Of a stretch of 64,000 bases of DNA, positions 17,381-26,630 are shown in pieces (the first letter of the stretch is position 1; each line of letters starts with the position of its first letter). The stretch covers positions 1-64,000 of the forward strand of contig CANMYO010000004.1 of assembly GCA_947502145.1 (NCBI GenBank). Reading direction: 5' to 3'. The notes beneath the pieces are model-generated. The model searched no databases and was not told the origin of the DNA. It saw nothing but the letters and a program-made list of their open reading frames with translations. Both the position numbers and the translations under genes were made by a program. This DNA comes from an uncultured Paracoccaceae bacterium. GTDB lineage: Bacteria; Pseudomonadota; Alphaproteobacteria; Rhodobacterales; Rhodobacteraceae.

Positions 17381-17491
17381 ATGGGCCTCATATCGCGATG
17401 CTGCAACCAGCACTGTAAAGTGTTCGCCGCGCGGGCGGGGAGGCTCACCGCGGCAGAAACCTTAAGGGAGGATATCAATGTCCAACAATAA
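17381..17491 (+). CDS. upstream small ORF with a Cys-rich patch ahead of the ABC operon
   Basis: A 36-codon frame begins with ATG at 17381, preceded by a good ribosome site (AAGGTGG, 7 nt spacing), and ends with TAA at 17489-17491, 14 nt inside the binding-protein gene. The product has RCCNQHCK at 6-13 and several Arg. Overlap of its stop with the next start would allow it to control translation of the binding protein, as leader peptides do. The surrounding mRNA can also pair CCGCG with CGCGG near 17430-17455. Whether it is translated is unknown and it could be chance. Confidence 0.4.
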   Translation: MGLISRCCNQHCKVFAARAGRLTAAETLREDINVQQ

Positions 17492-18836
17492 TTTTTCGCG
17501 CCGTGGCGTGCTCAAGACCGGGGCGGTGACCGCTGGCGGTCTGATGCTGCCCACATATCTGCGCGCTGACGCCCATGCGGGCTATACCAACGCCCCCGGC
17601 GATACGGTGAAAATCGGCTTTAACGTGCCACAAACCGGTGCCTACGCCGAAGAGGGCCTGGATGAGCTGCGCGCGCAGGAACTCGCCGTTGAGCATCTCA
17701 ACGGCATCGGTGACGGCGGCATGCTGAATACGTTCTCTGAAAAGAACCTCGACGGTACCGGCATCCTTGGCAAAAAGGTCGAGTTTGTCACAGGCGACAC
17801 GCAGACAAAATCGGACGTAGCCCGCGCCTCTGCCCAGTCGATGATCCAGAAAGACGGGGTGATCATGGTCAACGGCGGATCTTCTTCCGGTGTTGCGATT
17901 GCCGTGCAGGGTCTCTGCCAAGAGGCCGGCATCATCTTCATGGCGGGTCTAACCCACTCTAACGACACAACCGGGAAAGATAAGAAAGCCAATGGCTTCC
18001 GCCATTTCTTCAACGGCTACATGTCCGGCGCGGCTCTGGGCCCAATTCTTGAACAGGAATATGGCACTGACCGTAACGCGTATCACCTGACGGCAGACTA
18101 CACCTGGGGCTGGACCCAGCAGGAATCCATGCAGGCGTCGACCGAGGCGATCGGCTGGAACACCACCGAAACCGTGCTGACACCTGTTGGCGCAGGCGAC
18201 TTCTCGTCCTACATCGCGCCAGTTCTGAACTCCGGTGCTGATACGCTGATCCTGAACCACTACGGTGGCGACATGGTCAACTCGATCACACAGGCCACAC
18301 AGTTCGGCCTGAAGGACAAGCAGGTCAACGGCAAAGACTTCAAGATCATCGTGCCTCTGTTCTCAGAGCTGATGGCCGCTGGTGCCGGGTCCAACATCGA
18401 AGGCGTCTTCGGCTCGATGAACTGGAACTGGCAGCTGCAGGACGAAGGCACACAGGCCTTTGTGAAGTCCTTTGGCGAAAAGTATGGCCGTCCACCGTCC
18501 GGTTCCGCGCATACATGCTACGTGCAGACGCTGCTTTATGCTGATGCCGTGACACGTGCCGGCACCTTCAACCCTTGTGGCGTTGTCGAAGCGCTGGAAG
18601 ACTTCGAGTTCGACGGCATGGGCAACGGCCCAACCTTCTACCGGGGTGCCGACCACCAGTGCTTCAAGGACGTGTTGGTCATGAAGGGCGTGCCATCCGC
18701 GTCCGGCAGCGACAACATGGTCGGATATGACACCGTTGAAATCGTCGAAGTCACACCACGCGCGCAGGTCGAATATGCGCCTGATCACCCAATGTTCGCC
18801 GGTGGCGATCTGGGTGAATGTAACCCCGGCGCATAA
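17478..18836 (+). CDS. ABC transporter substrate-binding protein, branched-chain/amide type
   Basis: The 452-residue periplasmic binding protein has an N-terminal twin-arginine signal (SRRGVLKTGAVTAGGLML, about 7-24) with a likely cut near ADAHA. The mature part has the Leu/Ile/Val-binding fold: IGFNVPQTGAYAEEGLDE, VNGGSSSGVAIAV, then HYGGDMVNSITQA. The length exceeds LivK (about 370) and is closer to amide or urea-type binders. GGGAGG precedes the ATG. Two permeases and two ATPases follow on the same strand. The substrate cannot be told from sequence; the divergent ScfR-like regulator hints at a carbon source feeding short-chain acyl-CoA. Confidence 0.92.
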   Translation: MSNNNFSRRGVLKTGAVTAGGLMLPTYLRADAHAGYTNAPGDTVKIGFNVPQTGAYAEEGLDELRAQELAVEHLNGIGDGGMLNTFSEKNLDGTGILGKKVEFVTGDTQTKSDVARASAQSMIQKDGVIMVNGGSSSGVAIAVQGLCQEAGIIFMAGLTHSNDTTGKDKKANGFRHFFNGYMSGAALGPILEQEYGTDRNAYHLTADYTWGWTQQESMQASTEAIGWNTTETVLTPVGAGDFSSYIAPVLNSGADTLILNHYGGDMVNSITQATQFGLKDKQVNGKDFKIIVPLFSELMAAGAGSNIEGVFGSMNWNWQLQDEGTQAFVKSFGEKYGRPPSGSAHTCYVQTLLYADAVTRAGTFNPCGVVEALEDFEFDGMGNGPTFYRGADHQCFKDVLVMKGVPSASGSDNMVGYDTVEIVEVTPRAQVEYAPDHPMFAGGDLGECNPGA

Positions 18837-18853
18837 GCGTTTGAAAACAAAAC

Positions 18854-18881
18854 GAGAGTGGGCGGCATCCCCGCCCCTCTC
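18854..18881 (+). promoter_or_regulatory. stem-loop after the binding-protein gene
   Basis: GAGAG-T-GGGCGG pairs with CCGCCC-CTCTC around a five-base loop, 18 nt after the binding-protein stop, and no T-run follows. Such hairpins after the first gene of uptake operons commonly stabilise the binding-protein message or partly stop transcription, giving more binding protein than permease. The structure is visible; the effect is inferred. Confidence 0.6.
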
Positions 18882-19017
18882 ACCCGGTTCCGCTCGCACC
18901 GCGGGACGTCACCAGAACCGCGCATCGCCATGACGTTTTCACCCTGTATGCGTTTGCAGAATTCTCGCCCCGCACCCCAAACGCGCGGCCTCTAATCCAC
19001 CACCCCGGAGAGCACAG

Positions 19018-20049
19018 ATGGACGCCTTTATCCTTCAAATTCTCAACGGCCTTGATAAGGGATCAGCCTATGCGCTGATTGCCCTCGGCCTGACACTCAT
19101 CTTCGGAACTCTGGGGGTGGTCAACTTTGCCCACGGTGCCCTGTTCATGATCGGCGCGTTTTGCGCGGTCACGATGCAGCGCATCCTGAACCTGTCATCC
19201 ACGGTGATTGACGAAACCCAAAAGGACTTTCTGGGCAACCCGCTCAAAGTTGAGGTGCCCTATGTCGAAAGCTGGTTTGGCGAAGCCGCCGGGGCCGCGA
19301 TCCAGGACTGGTCTGTACCGCTCTCGATCCTGCTGGTGATCCCCGTGATGCTGTTGGTCGGCTGGGCGATGGAACGCGGGCTGATCAAACACTTCTACAA
19401 ACGCCCCCACGCCGACCAGATCCTTGTGACCTTTGGTCTGGCGATTGTGATCGGGGAGATCATCAAGGCGTTCTTTGGCGCCAACCCGATCCAGACCCCC
19501 ATGCCCTCCGCATTCATCGGTACGGTCGATCTGGGGGCCTGGATGGGCTTTGATCCCGGCAGCGTGGCCTACCCGACCTGGCGCCTGATCTACTTCTTTT
19601 TCTCTGCCATCATCATTGCTGCGGTCTTTGCCTTCTTGCAATTCACCACGTTCGGCATGGTGGTGCGCGCAGGCATGGCCGACCGTGAAACCGTTGGCAT
19701 GCTGGGCATCGACATCGACAGGCGCTTTACGCTGATGTTCGGCCTCGCCGCCGCTGTCGCTGGCCTTGCGGGCGCGATGTATACGCCAATCCTGTCCCCC
19801 CACTACAACATCGGCATGGATTTTCTTGTCCTGTCCTTCGTTGTGGTGGTTGTCGGCGGCATGGGCTCCTTGCCCGGTGCTGTGCTGGCCGGGTTTCTCT
19901 TGGGCATCCTGCAAAGCTTTGCCTCAATGAACGAGGTCAAGGCCCTGATCCCCGGCATTGACCAGATCATCATCTATCTTGTTGCAATCATCATCTTGCT
20001 GACCCGCCCGCGTGGCCTGATGGGTCGCAAGGGTGTCATGGAGGAGTAA
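19018..20049 (+). CDS. branched-chain/amide-type ABC permease, LivH-like
   Basis: The 343-residue inner-membrane permease opens with [20 protein letters not shown] and the conserved [19 protein letters not shown] segment. A cytoplasmic loop [20 protein letters not shown] (about 215-235) contacts the ATPase, and the end is [13 protein letters not shown]. About eight membrane spans are visible. The family pairs this protein with a LivM-like partner, encoded 4 nt downstream. GGAGAGC lies 7 nt before the ATG. Confidence 0.93.
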   Translation: MDAFILQILNGLDKGSAYALIALGLTLIFGTLGVVNFAHGALFMIGAFCAVTMQRILNLSSTVIDETQKDFLGNPLKVEVPYVESWFGEAAGAAIQDWSVPLSILLVIPVMLLVGWAMERGLIKHFYKRPHADQILVTFGLAIVIGEIIKAFFGANPIQTPMPSAFIGTVDLGAWMGFDPGSVAYPTWRLIYFFFSAIIIAAVFAFLQFTTFGMVVRAGMADRETVGMLGIDIDRRFTLMFGLAAAVAGLAGAMYTPILSPHYNIGMDFLVLSFVVVVVGGMGSLPGAVLAGFLLGILQSFASMNEVKALIPGIDQIIIYLVAIIILLTRPRGLMGRKGVMEE

Positions 20050-20053
20050 GAAC

Positions 20054-21262
20054 ATGCTCGGCCTCAATTCCCGCGATTTTCGCCTCTTCCTGATTGTCTG
20101 CGCGCTTTGCCTGTTTGCGCCGATCATCCTTAACCCCTTCCCCGTGGCCAGCTCACTGGGGGAAAGCTTCAACGCGGGCTATCCCGCCCTGATGCAGCGT
20201 TTTGTGATCTTTGGCCTGCTGGTCATCGGGTTCAATATCCTGTTTGGCCTGACCGGATACCTGTCCTTCGGCCATGCGGCCTTTCTTGGGGTCGGATCAT
20301 TCGCCGCCGTCTGGATGTTCAAACTGCTCAGCTACAACGTCGTGCCGGCGATCATCCTGTCGGTCATCGTGGCGGGCTTGTTTTCCGTGGTGATCGGCTA
20401 TGTCGCCCTGCGGCGCTCCGGCATCTACTTTTCAATCCTGACACTGGCCTTTGCCCAGATGATGTATTCCATCGCGTTTTCCGATCTTGTCGGCAAACTC
20501 TTCGGCACCATCGTCACCAACGGGGAAACCGGCCTTCAGGTCTATAATGATGACCCGCAGATCCTGCTGGGCCAGGGTGACCCCACAGTCCCCCATCTCT
20601 TTGGTCTGGAGATGAACTCTGCCTACACGTGGAAAATCGGCGGTTGGGAGTTCGTGTTCCAGAATGGCTACTACCTCTCCGCACTCTTCATGGTCCTTGG
20701 GTTTTACCTGTCGATCCGGATCTTCCGCTCCCCCTTCGGCATGATGCTGCGTGCAATCAAATCAAACCAGACCCGGATGAGCTACACCGGCCTTGATACC
20801 AAACCCTATATGCTGGCTGCCTTCGTAATTTCCGGCATGTATGCAGGCCTTGCTGGTGGTCTTCTGGCCGCGATGGATCCGCTGACCGGGGCCGAACGGA
20901 TGTTCTGGACCGCCTCGGGCGAGATTGTCGTCATGGCCATCCTGGGCGGTGTTGGTACACTTGTCGGGCCAGTATTGGGCGCGGGTGTGATCAAATACCT
21001 GGAAAACATCGTCTCCAAGATCAACGATTCCATCCTGCACAACTGGTTCGCATTCATGCCTGACTGGATGGACAACCTGCTGGTGACCATCATCCACCCG
21101 TTTATCGGCAAGGGCTGGCACCTCACGCTGGGTCTGCTGTTCATGGCGGTGGTGATCTTCCTCCCCGGTGGCCTGATGCAGCTTGGTGAAAAATTCACCG
21201 CCCTGTTCCGCCGCAAGAAAACCGATGACGCCAAGACCGGCGCCACGAATCCCGCCGAATAA
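20054..21262 (+). CDS. branched-chain/amide-type ABC permease, LivM-like
   Basis: The 402-residue membrane permease has [22 protein letters not shown] (the family hallmark), a [22 protein letters not shown] stretch and the ATPase-contact loop [19 protein letters not shown]. It ends in a basic tail. I chose ATG 20054, 4 nt after the LivH-like stop, with GGAG 9 nt upstream inside the preceding gene; an earlier in-frame start would overlap LivH without reason. It forms the transmembrane pore with the preceding protein. Confidence 0.93.
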   Translation: MLGLNSRDFRLFLIVCALCLFAPIILNPFPVASSLGESFNAGYPALMQRFVIFGLLVIGFNILFGLTGYLSFGHAAFLGVGSFAAVWMFKLLSYNVVPAIILSVIVAGLFSVVIGYVALRRSGIYFSILTLAFAQMMYSIAFSDLVGKLFGTIVTNGETGLQVYNDDPQILLGQGDPTVPHLFGLEMNSAYTWKIGGWEFVFQNGYYLSALFMVLGFYLSIRIFRSPFGMMLRAIKSNQTRMSYTGLDTKPYMLAAFVISGMYAGLAGGLLAAMDPLTGAERMFWTASGEIVVMAILGGVGTLVGPVLGAGVIKYLENIVSKINDSILHNWFAFMPDWMDNLLVTIIHPFIGKGWHLTLGLLFMAVVIFLPGGLMQLGEKFTALFRRKKTDDAKTGATNPAE

Positions 21263-21273
21263 GGAGACAGCAG

Positions 21274-22032
21274 ATGGGTATCCTTGAAGTCAAAGGCATC
21301 AACAAGCGGTTTGGCGGATTACAGGCGCTGGGGGACGTGAACCTCAGCGTGGCTGAAAACACCGTGCACGCGATCATTGGACCAAACGGCGCCGGAAAGT
21401 CCACTTTGCTCAATGTGCTGGTGGGCAAACTGATCCCCGATTCCGGCTCCGTGATGTTTGACGGGCAATCTGTTCTGGGCCGAAAACCCCATGAAATCAA
21501 TCAGATGGGTATCAGCCGGGTGTTTCAGACCCCGGAAATTTTCAGCGACCTTTCCGTCTTTGAAAACGTGATGATCCCCTGTTTTGCCAAACGTGACGGG
21601 GCATTTCGCATGCACGCCATCGAAAGCACGCACCACGAAAAGGATATCGCCGAACAGGCGATGGCCATTCTTGAAGACGTGAACATGGCCGATAAACGCA
21701 ATATGATCGCCTCTGCGATGTCGCGCGGGGACAAGCGCCGCCTTGAGATGGCGATGTGTCTGGTGCAAGACCCGCGCCTGTTGCTGTTGGATGAACCCAC
21801 CGCCGGCATGGCCCGCGCGGATACCGAAAACACGATCCAGCTGCTCAAGGATATCCGCGCCAAACGCGGGATCACCATGGCGATCATCGAACACGATATG
21901 AACGTTGTCTTCAGCCTTGCCGAACGCATCACTGTACTGGCGCAGGGGACACCGCTGGTCGAAGACACGCCCGAGAACATCAAGGGCCACCCCAAAGTCC
22001 GCGAAGCCTACCTTGGCGAAGCGCAGGTGTAA
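21274..22032 (+). CDS. branched-chain/amide-type ABC ATPase, LivG-like
   Basis: The 252-residue cytoplasmic ATPase has Walker A GPNGAGKST (about 37-45), a Q-loop (SRVFQTPEIFSDLSVFENV), a signature region SRGDKRRLEMAMCL in which the usual SGG is SRG, Walker B LLLLDEPTAGMA and a switch His in IIEHDMNVVF. The C-terminal YLGE tail is typical of LivG. The signature replacement is seen in several urea/amide-type members and need not impair activity. It lies 11 nt after the permease gene and pairs with the LivF-like ATPase. Confidence 0.93.
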   Translation: MGILEVKGINKRFGGLQALGDVNLSVAENTVHAIIGPNGAGKSTLLNVLVGKLIPDSGSVMFDGQSVLGRKPHEINQMGISRVFQTPEIFSDLSVFENVMIPCFAKRDGAFRMHAIESTHHEKDIAEQAMAILEDVNMADKRNMIASAMSRGDKRRLEMAMCLVQDPRLLLLDEPTAGMARADTENTIQLLKDIRAKRGITMAIIEHDMNVVFSLAERITVLAQGTPLVEDTPENIKGHPKVREAYLGEAQV

Positions 22033-22043
22033 GGAACCAAATC

Positions 22044-22793
22044 ATGAACGCACCTTTTGACAAACGCGCCAACAATGCCGCCACCCACCCTGCCTTTCTC
22101 AGCGTCTGGGAGGTCGAGGCCTATTACGGTGAAAGCTACATCGTTCAGAATGTCAGTTTTAATATTCACGAAGGCGAGATTCTCGCGCTGTTGGGCCGCA
22201 ATGGTGCGGGCAAGACCTCAACCCTGCGCACCATTGCGCGTTTGGATGATCCGGCGCTCAAGCACGGGGAAATCTGGCTCGATCACAAGCCGCTGCACGA
22301 AATGCGCAGCCATCAGGCGGCGGCAGAAGGCATCGCGCTGGTTCCCGAGGATCGCCGCATCATTGCCGGGCTGACAGTCGAAGAGAACCTGCAGCTGGCC
22401 CAGATCGCGCCGCCCAAGGGTTGGTCGCTTGAACGGATTTATGAACTTTTCCCGCGCCTCAAGGAACGCCGCAAACAGGAAGGCGTGACGCTTTCGGGCG
22501 GTGAACAGCAAATGCTTGCCATTGCCCGCGCCTTGGCACGCGACATCAAGGTCTTGCTTCTGGATGAACCCTACGAAGGTCTTGCACCGGTGATCGTGCA
22601 GGAAATTGCGAAAACTTTGAATATTATTCGTGATCAGGGAATCACCACGGTGATTGTCGAACAGAACGCTGTTGCAGCCCTGAAACTGGCCGACCGGGCG
22701 GTGATTTTGGACACAGGAACAGTGGTTTACGATGGTTCGGCCAAAGAGGTTCTTGATGATGAAGCACTGCGGGCCAAGTACCTCGCCATCTGA
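22044..22793 (+). CDS. branched-chain/amide-type ABC ATPase, LivF-like
   Basis: The 249-residue ATPase has Walker A GRNGAGKTS (about 52-60), VPEDRRIIAGLTVEENL, signature LSGGEQQMLAIARAL, Walker B LLLDEPYEGLAPVIVQ and a VEQN segment in place of the usual switch His, as in LivF. The N-terminus carries about 20 residues more than most LivF proteins. It is the last gene of the transporter operon; a hairpin terminator follows 12 nt after the stop. Confidence 0.93.
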   Translation: MNAPFDKRANNAATHPAFLSVWEVEAYYGESYIVQNVSFNIHEGEILALLGRNGAGKTSTLRTIARLDDPALKHGEIWLDHKPLHEMRSHQAAAEGIALVPEDRRIIAGLTVEENLQLAQIAPPKGWSLERIYELFPRLKERRKQEGVTLSGGEQQMLAIARALARDIKVLLLDEPYEGLAPVIVQEIAKTLNIIRDQGITTVIVEQNAVAALKLADRAVILDTGTVVYDGSAKEVLDDEALRAKYLAI

Positions 22794-22805
22794 CGTTAAC
22801 TGATT

Positions 22806-22846
22806 AACCACCGCGCGAGATCGTGGCGGTGGTTTACGGTTTCTTA
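22806..22846 (+). terminator. intrinsic terminator of the ABC uptake operon
   Basis: AACCACCGC (22806-22814) pairs with GCGGTGGTT (22826-22834), a nine-base perfect stem with an 11-nt loop, followed by TACGGTTTCTT. It lies directly after the last ATPase gene, on the same strand. Confidence 0.75.
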
Positions 22847-22901
22847 GGGTCCGGTACGCCAAGTTGAAGGCGTCCCGATTGCCAAAAAAAGGAGGCCCGT
22901 T

Positions 22902-23216
22902 ATGGACACGTCACCAATGCTGGCCGCACCAGCAGTAGCCGCCCCGCCAATGATCGTGCGCAACGATCCCGCCTCTGTGGTTGAGGCAAATGGCGTTGTG
23001 CCTGTGCGCGCCGAGTCTTCAGCGCCCACGCCGCCCAGCAACGTCCAAAAGGGTGAGGTCACCAAATCCAGCATCGCCGGCGCTGAAAAAACCGAAGCGC
23101 CTGACGCGGTTGAAGCCGCCGAACGCGTGCTCAAACCCTATGGCGTCGCAATGCTGCCTGACACGGCAAAGGAACAGGAAGCCCGCGCCGCAATGGAAAA
23201 TGCTGAGATTGCGTAA
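22902..23216 (+). CDS. small Ala/Pro-rich hypothetical protein
   Basis: The 104-residue protein is rich in Ala, Pro, Glu and Val (opening MDTSPMLAAPAVAAPP) and has no membrane span or recognisable motif. The C-terminal third looks helical (VEAAERVLKPYGVAMLPDTAKEQEARAAM). AAAGGAGG lies 5-12 nt before the ATG, strong support for translation. It is alone between the ABC operon terminator and accB. The composition recalls small disordered roseobacter proteins; function unknown. Confidence 0.65.
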   Translation: MDTSPMLAAPAVAAPPMIVRNDPASVVEANGVVPVRAESSAPTPPSNVQKGEVTKSSIAGAEKTEAPDAVEAAERVLKPYGVAMLPDTAKEQEARAAMENAEIA

Positions 23217-23330
23217 GTCACCTGACAGCAATTTGCCGTCGTCCTGACTTCCCCCCTCGCCTCGCTTCAACTATAAGCGCTCAGAAGCGTCAGTAGACGC
23301 GCGTATTATGGGCAACGGGGCAATTTACCG

Positions 23331-23819
23331 ATGGGCGAACAAACATCTCGCGAAAGCGATGTCACCTTTATTCAGGCGCTGGCAGAACTTCTCCGCAAAA
23401 ATGATCTGACGGAACTGCAGGTCAAACGAGACTATGGCGAAAACGATAGCCTTAATGTGCGCGTCAGTCGCCAGACAATTGCCGCCGCAGCTCCGGTTGC
23501 GGCCGCGCCACCCGCCGCACCGGCCCCTGCCGCCGCTGCCGCAACACCAGCCCCCGCCAGCAGCCAGGACGATCCCGCCTCGCACCCCGGCGCCGTCACC
23601 TCACCGATGGTTGGCACAGTCTACATGTCGCCGGAACCCGGCGCGGCGGCCTTCTCCTCGGTTGGTAAAGAGGTCAAGGAAGGCGAAACGCTTCTGATTA
23701 TCGAAGCGATGAAAACCATGAACCACATCCCCGCTCCGAAGTCCGGCACGATAAAACGCATCTTGGTCGAAGACGGCGGGCCGGTCGAATTTGGTGCCCC
23801 CCTGATGATCATCGAATAG
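23331..23819 (+). CDS. accB: acetyl-CoA carboxylase biotin carboxyl carrier protein
   Basis: AccB carries the biotin that moves CO2 between the biotin carboxylase and carboxyltransferase subunits in the first step of fatty acid synthesis. The 162-residue protein has an N-terminal helical domain, an Ala/Pro-rich hinge (about 51-78) and a C-terminal biotinyl domain with [15 protein letters not shown] and the biotinylation motif EAMKTMN (Lys128). Its 3' end lies 10 nt before accC, the usual operon. Confidence 0.97.
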   Translation: MGEQTSRESDVTFIQALAELLRKNDLTELQVKRDYGENDSLNVRVSRQTIAAAAPVAAAPPAAPAPAAAAATPAPASSQDDPASHPGAVTSPMVGTVYMSPEPGAAAFSSVGKEVKEGETLLIIEAMKTMNHIPAPKSGTIKRILVEDGGPVEFGAPLMIIE

Positions 23820-23829
23820 GGGCAACGCG

Positions 23830-25173
23830 ATGTTCGACAAAATCCTGATCGCCAACCGCGGCGAAATCGCGCTCCGTGTTGTGCGCGCCGCCCGCGAAAT
23901 GGGCGTCAAAACAGTGGCCGTGCACTCCACGGCGGACAGTGACGCGATGCATGTGCGCATGGCGGATGAGGCGATCTGCATCGGCCCGCCAAGCAGCGCG
24001 CAATCCTATCTCAGCTTTCCGGCCATCATCTCGGCTTGTGAGATCACCGGCGCGCAGGCGATCCACCCTGGCTATGGATTTCTGTCGGAAAACGCGAATT
24101 TTGTGCAGGTTGTCGAAGATCACGATCTGAAATTCATCGGCCCCACCGCGGAACATATCCGCATCATGGGCGACAAGATCACGGCCAAGGATACGATGAA
24201 GGCGCTTGGCGTTCCCTGCGTGCCCGGTTCTGATGGCGGTGTCGCCTCTTTGAAAGAAGCGCAGAAAATCGGCGAAGAAATCGGCTATCCCGTCATCATC
24301 AAGGCCACGGCCGGTGGCGGCGGGCGCGGCATGAAAGTCGCGCAAACCGCGGATGACATGGAAAAGGCATTCCATTCCGCCCGCGCCGAAGGCAAGGCGG
24401 CCTTTGGCAATGACGAAGTTTACATCGAAAAATACCTGACAACGCCGCGCCACATTGAAATCCAGGTTTTTGGTGATGGCAAAGGCAATGCCGTGCACAT
24501 GGGCGAACGGGATTGCTCTTTGCAACGCCGCCACCAGAAAGTGTTTGAGGAGGCGCCCGGCCCTGCCATCACACCGGAACTGCGGGCGCGCATCGGCAAG
24601 GTCTGTGCCGACGCCGTGGCCAAGATCAACTATGTCGGCGCTGGCACGATCGAGTTCCTGTTCGAAAACGATGAATTCTATTTCATCGAAATGAACACGC
24701 GCCTGCAGGTCGAACATCCTGTGACCGAAAACATCTTCAACGTTGATCTGGTGCGCGAACAGATTCGCGTGGCCTCTGGCCTGCCGATGTCATTTGGACA
24801 GGACGATCTGGTCATTGACGGGCATTCCATCGAGGTGCGCATCAACGCGGAAAAACTGCCGACCTTTTCGCCCTGCCCCGGCACGATCACGCAGTATCAT
24901 GCCCCCGGCGGCCTTGGCGTGCGCATGGATTCCGCGCTCTACGACGGTTACCGGATTCCGCCCTATTACGATTCACTTATCGGCAAGCTCATCGTCAAGG
25001 GCCGCGACCGGCCAGAGGCGCTGGCCCGCTTGGCCCGCGCGTTGGGCGAATTGATCGTGGATGGTGTCGACACCACGATTCCATTGTTCCACGCGCTTTT
25101 GGCAGAAGAGGCCGTGCAAACCGGCGAATACAACATCCATTGGCTCGAACACTGGCTCGAACAGAACCTTTGA
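23830..25173 (+). CDS. accC: acetyl-CoA carboxylase biotin carboxylase subunit
   Basis: AccC carboxylates biotin on AccB using ATP and bicarbonate. The 447-residue length is normal. Visible motifs are [14 protein letters not shown] at the N-terminus, [11 protein letters not shown] (the ATP-grasp Gly-rich loop, about 157-167), [20 protein letters not shown], and [16 protein letters not shown] with active-site residues. It follows accB by 10 nt and precedes aat by 1 nt, so the three genes probably share a transcript. Confidence 0.97.
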   Translation: MFDKILIANRGEIALRVVRAAREMGVKTVAVHSTADSDAMHVRMADEAICIGPPSSAQSYLSFPAIISACEITGAQAIHPGYGFLSENANFVQVVEDHDLKFIGPTAEHIRIMGDKITAKDTMKALGVPCVPGSDGGVASLKEAQKIGEEIGYPVIIKATAGGGGRGMKVAQTADDMEKAFHSARAEGKAAFGNDEVYIEKYLTTPRHIEIQVFGDGKGNAVHMGERDCSLQRRHQKVFEEAPGPAITPELRARIGKVCADAVAKINYVGAGTIEFLFENDEFYFIEMNTRLQVEHPVTENIFNVDLVREQIRVASGLPMSFGQDDLVIDGHSIEVRINAEKLPTFSPCPGTITQYHAPGGLGVRMDSALYDGYRIPPYYDSLIGKLIVKGRDRPEALARLARALGELIVDGVDTTIPLFHALLAEEAVQTGEYNIHWLEHWLEQNL

Positions 25174-25174
25174 C

Positions 25175-25789
25175 ATGCGTGACGATCCGCCCCTGACCCC
25201 AGAGCTGCTGTTGCAAGCCTACCGGGTCGGGGTGTTTCCCATGTCAGAAAGCCGTGACAATCCCGAGGTTTTCTGGGTCGATCCGCGTCAGCGCGGTATC
25301 TTGCCGATTGACCATTTTCATATCTCGCGCAGCCTGCGTCGGACGTTCCGGCGTGGGCATTTTTCCGCAAGTCTCAACATGGATTTTGCAGGTGTTTTGC
25401 AAGGCTGCGCCGATCGGGAAGAGACGTGGATCAATGACACGATTTTTGACCTCTACCTGCGGCTCCATGATCAGGGGCACGCGCACGCCGTCGAAGTCTG
25501 GGAAGATCGCCGTCTGGTCGGCGGCGTTTATGGTGTTGCCATTGGTGCGGCGTTTTTTGGGGAAAGCATGTTTTCGACCCGGACAGATGCGTCAAAAACT
25601 GCCCTGGCGGCGCTAACCAAGCACCTGAAATCAAAAGGGTTTACCCTATTTGACACCCAGTTCATTACCGACCATCTGCGCAGTCTGGGCGGTTTCGAAA
25701 TTCCACGTGATCGCTATCACATCCTGTTGGATATGGCGCTGGCCAGAGACTGTGACATTGGCCCCGCAGGTCCGCTGGCGCTGCCCTAG
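25175..25789 (+). CDS. aat: leucyl/phenylalanyl-tRNA-protein transferase
   Basis: Aat adds Leu or Phe to the N-terminus of proteins with basic first residues, marking them for ClpAP degradation (N-end rule). The 204-residue protein has the family segments AYRVGVFPMSES, FWVDPRQRGILP, the AVEVWEDRRLVGGVYGV.IG.AFFGESMFS core and FDTQF.T.HL.SLGG. The ATG at 25175 overlaps the accC stop by one base (TTTGACATG context) and fits the family start; the upstream extension is a frame-shadow of accC. Its 3' end overlaps the convergent DUF2155 gene by 4 nt. Confidence 0.96.
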   Translation: MRDDPPLTPELLLQAYRVGVFPMSESRDNPEVFWVDPRQRGILPIDHFHISRSLRRTFRRGHFSASLNMDFAGVLQGCADREETWINDTIFDLYLRLHDQGHAHAVEVWEDRRLVGGVYGVAIGAAFFGESMFSTRTDASKTALAALTKHLKSKGFTLFDTQFITDHLRSLGGFEIPRDRYHILLDMALARDCDIGPAGPLALP

Positions 25790-26136
25790 CTTGCGCAGCG
25801 CAACACCCAGACGTCATAGCGCGGGTGGTCCATCGCGTTCAGCGCGGGCGATGATGCCACCATCCAGCCCCGGAACGCGGGCTCAGGCTCATTGCGGTAG
25901 GTCACCGTCAGTTCGGCAAAGGCATCGCCTGCCGGGTTATTTGTCGGGTAACGGCAATCGTTCAATGTGATCAGCAACTGTCCGATCTGACGGGACACGC
26001 CGTTGCGCAACTCCAGGTCCTGCGTTTCGCCGTTCAGCTTGTCCAGCACCCGCAACGTGCCGCCGGGCGCAGATGTCACCTGCTGCGCCGCTGCGAGCCC
26101 CGGCAAAAGGGCCAACACAAGGGCAAGGCGGATCAT
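25786..26136 (-). CDS. DUF2155 domain secreted protein
   Basis: The 116-residue protein has a signal peptide ([18 protein letters not shown], cut after about residue 17). The mature part has the DUF2155 pattern: [32 protein letters not shown], and [27 protein letters not shown]. Two Cys (in LNDCRYP and the terminal LRCAS) could form a disulfide. The start overlaps the stop of the NDUFA12 gene (ATGA), a pairing that recurs in Rhodobacterales. Function is unknown; a periplasmic location is inferred. Confidence 0.88.
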   Translation of the reverse strand: MIRLALVLALLPGLAAAQQVTSAPGGTLRVLDKLNGETQDLELRNGVSRQIGQLLITLNDCRYPTNNPAGDAFAELTVTYRNEPEPAFRGWMVASSPALNAMDHPRYDVWVLRCAS

Positions 26137-26516
26137 TCCGGGGTCCACGCCTCGTAATCGCGGCGCGGTGCCGGGCTTGTGCGGCGTATGGATCCGGCCG
26201 GGGCATAGGCCGCAGCCGTCCCTGTCAGGTTTTCCTGATGCGGCTTTTCCCATGGCTTATGCGCAAGCGCCTTTTCCGTCGGCGGCTCATCCCAGGTGCG
26301 GTGCAACCAACCGTGCCACTCCGGGCTGACCTTTGAGGCCTCGGCCTCTCCGTTGAAAATCACCCAGCGCTTGCTGTCATCGCTATTGCGATAAAACACG
26401 TTGCCGGCCTCGTCTTCGCCGACCTTGCTGCCCTTGCGCCATGTCCACAATTGGGTGCCAAGCGTCTGCCCGTCCCACCAGGTGAAAACACGTTTGATCC
26501 CGTTCAAAAGGCCCAT
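26133..26516 (-). CDS. NDUFA12-like accessory subunit of respiratory complex I
   Basis: The 127-residue homologue of the mitochondrial B17.2 subunit is found in alphaproteobacteria outside the nuo operon. Family marks are [46 protein letters not shown], and [17 protein letters not shown] chose the ATG at 26516 by family length. It is co-transcribed with the DUF2155 gene through a 4-nt overlap. Confidence 0.94.
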   Translation of the reverse strand: MGLLNGIKRVFTWWDGQTLGTQLWTWRKGSKVGEDEAGNVFYRNSDDSKRWVIFNGEAEASKVSPEWHGWLHRTWDEPPTEKALAHKPWEKPHQENLTGTAAAYAPAGSIRRTSPAPRRDYEAWTPE

Positions 26517-26574
26517 GTCAGTCGTCTCCGATTGCTGCCCCTTAGATGCCCCACTGGCGCTGAAAGGTCCAGTC

Positions 26575-26608
26575 AAAGAAAAAGACCCGGCGGAAATTCC
26601 ACCGGGTC
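26575..26608 (-). terminator. intrinsic terminator downstream of the VPLPA-CTERM-like gene
   Basis: On the minus strand GACCCGG-T-GGA pairs with TCC-G-CCGGGTC and is followed by TTTTTCTTT. It begins 23 nt past the stop of the gene at 26631 and separates it from the NDUFA12 gene on the same strand. Confidence 0.8.
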
Positions 26609-26630
26609 CGAAACTTCTGTCCGTGTCTGC

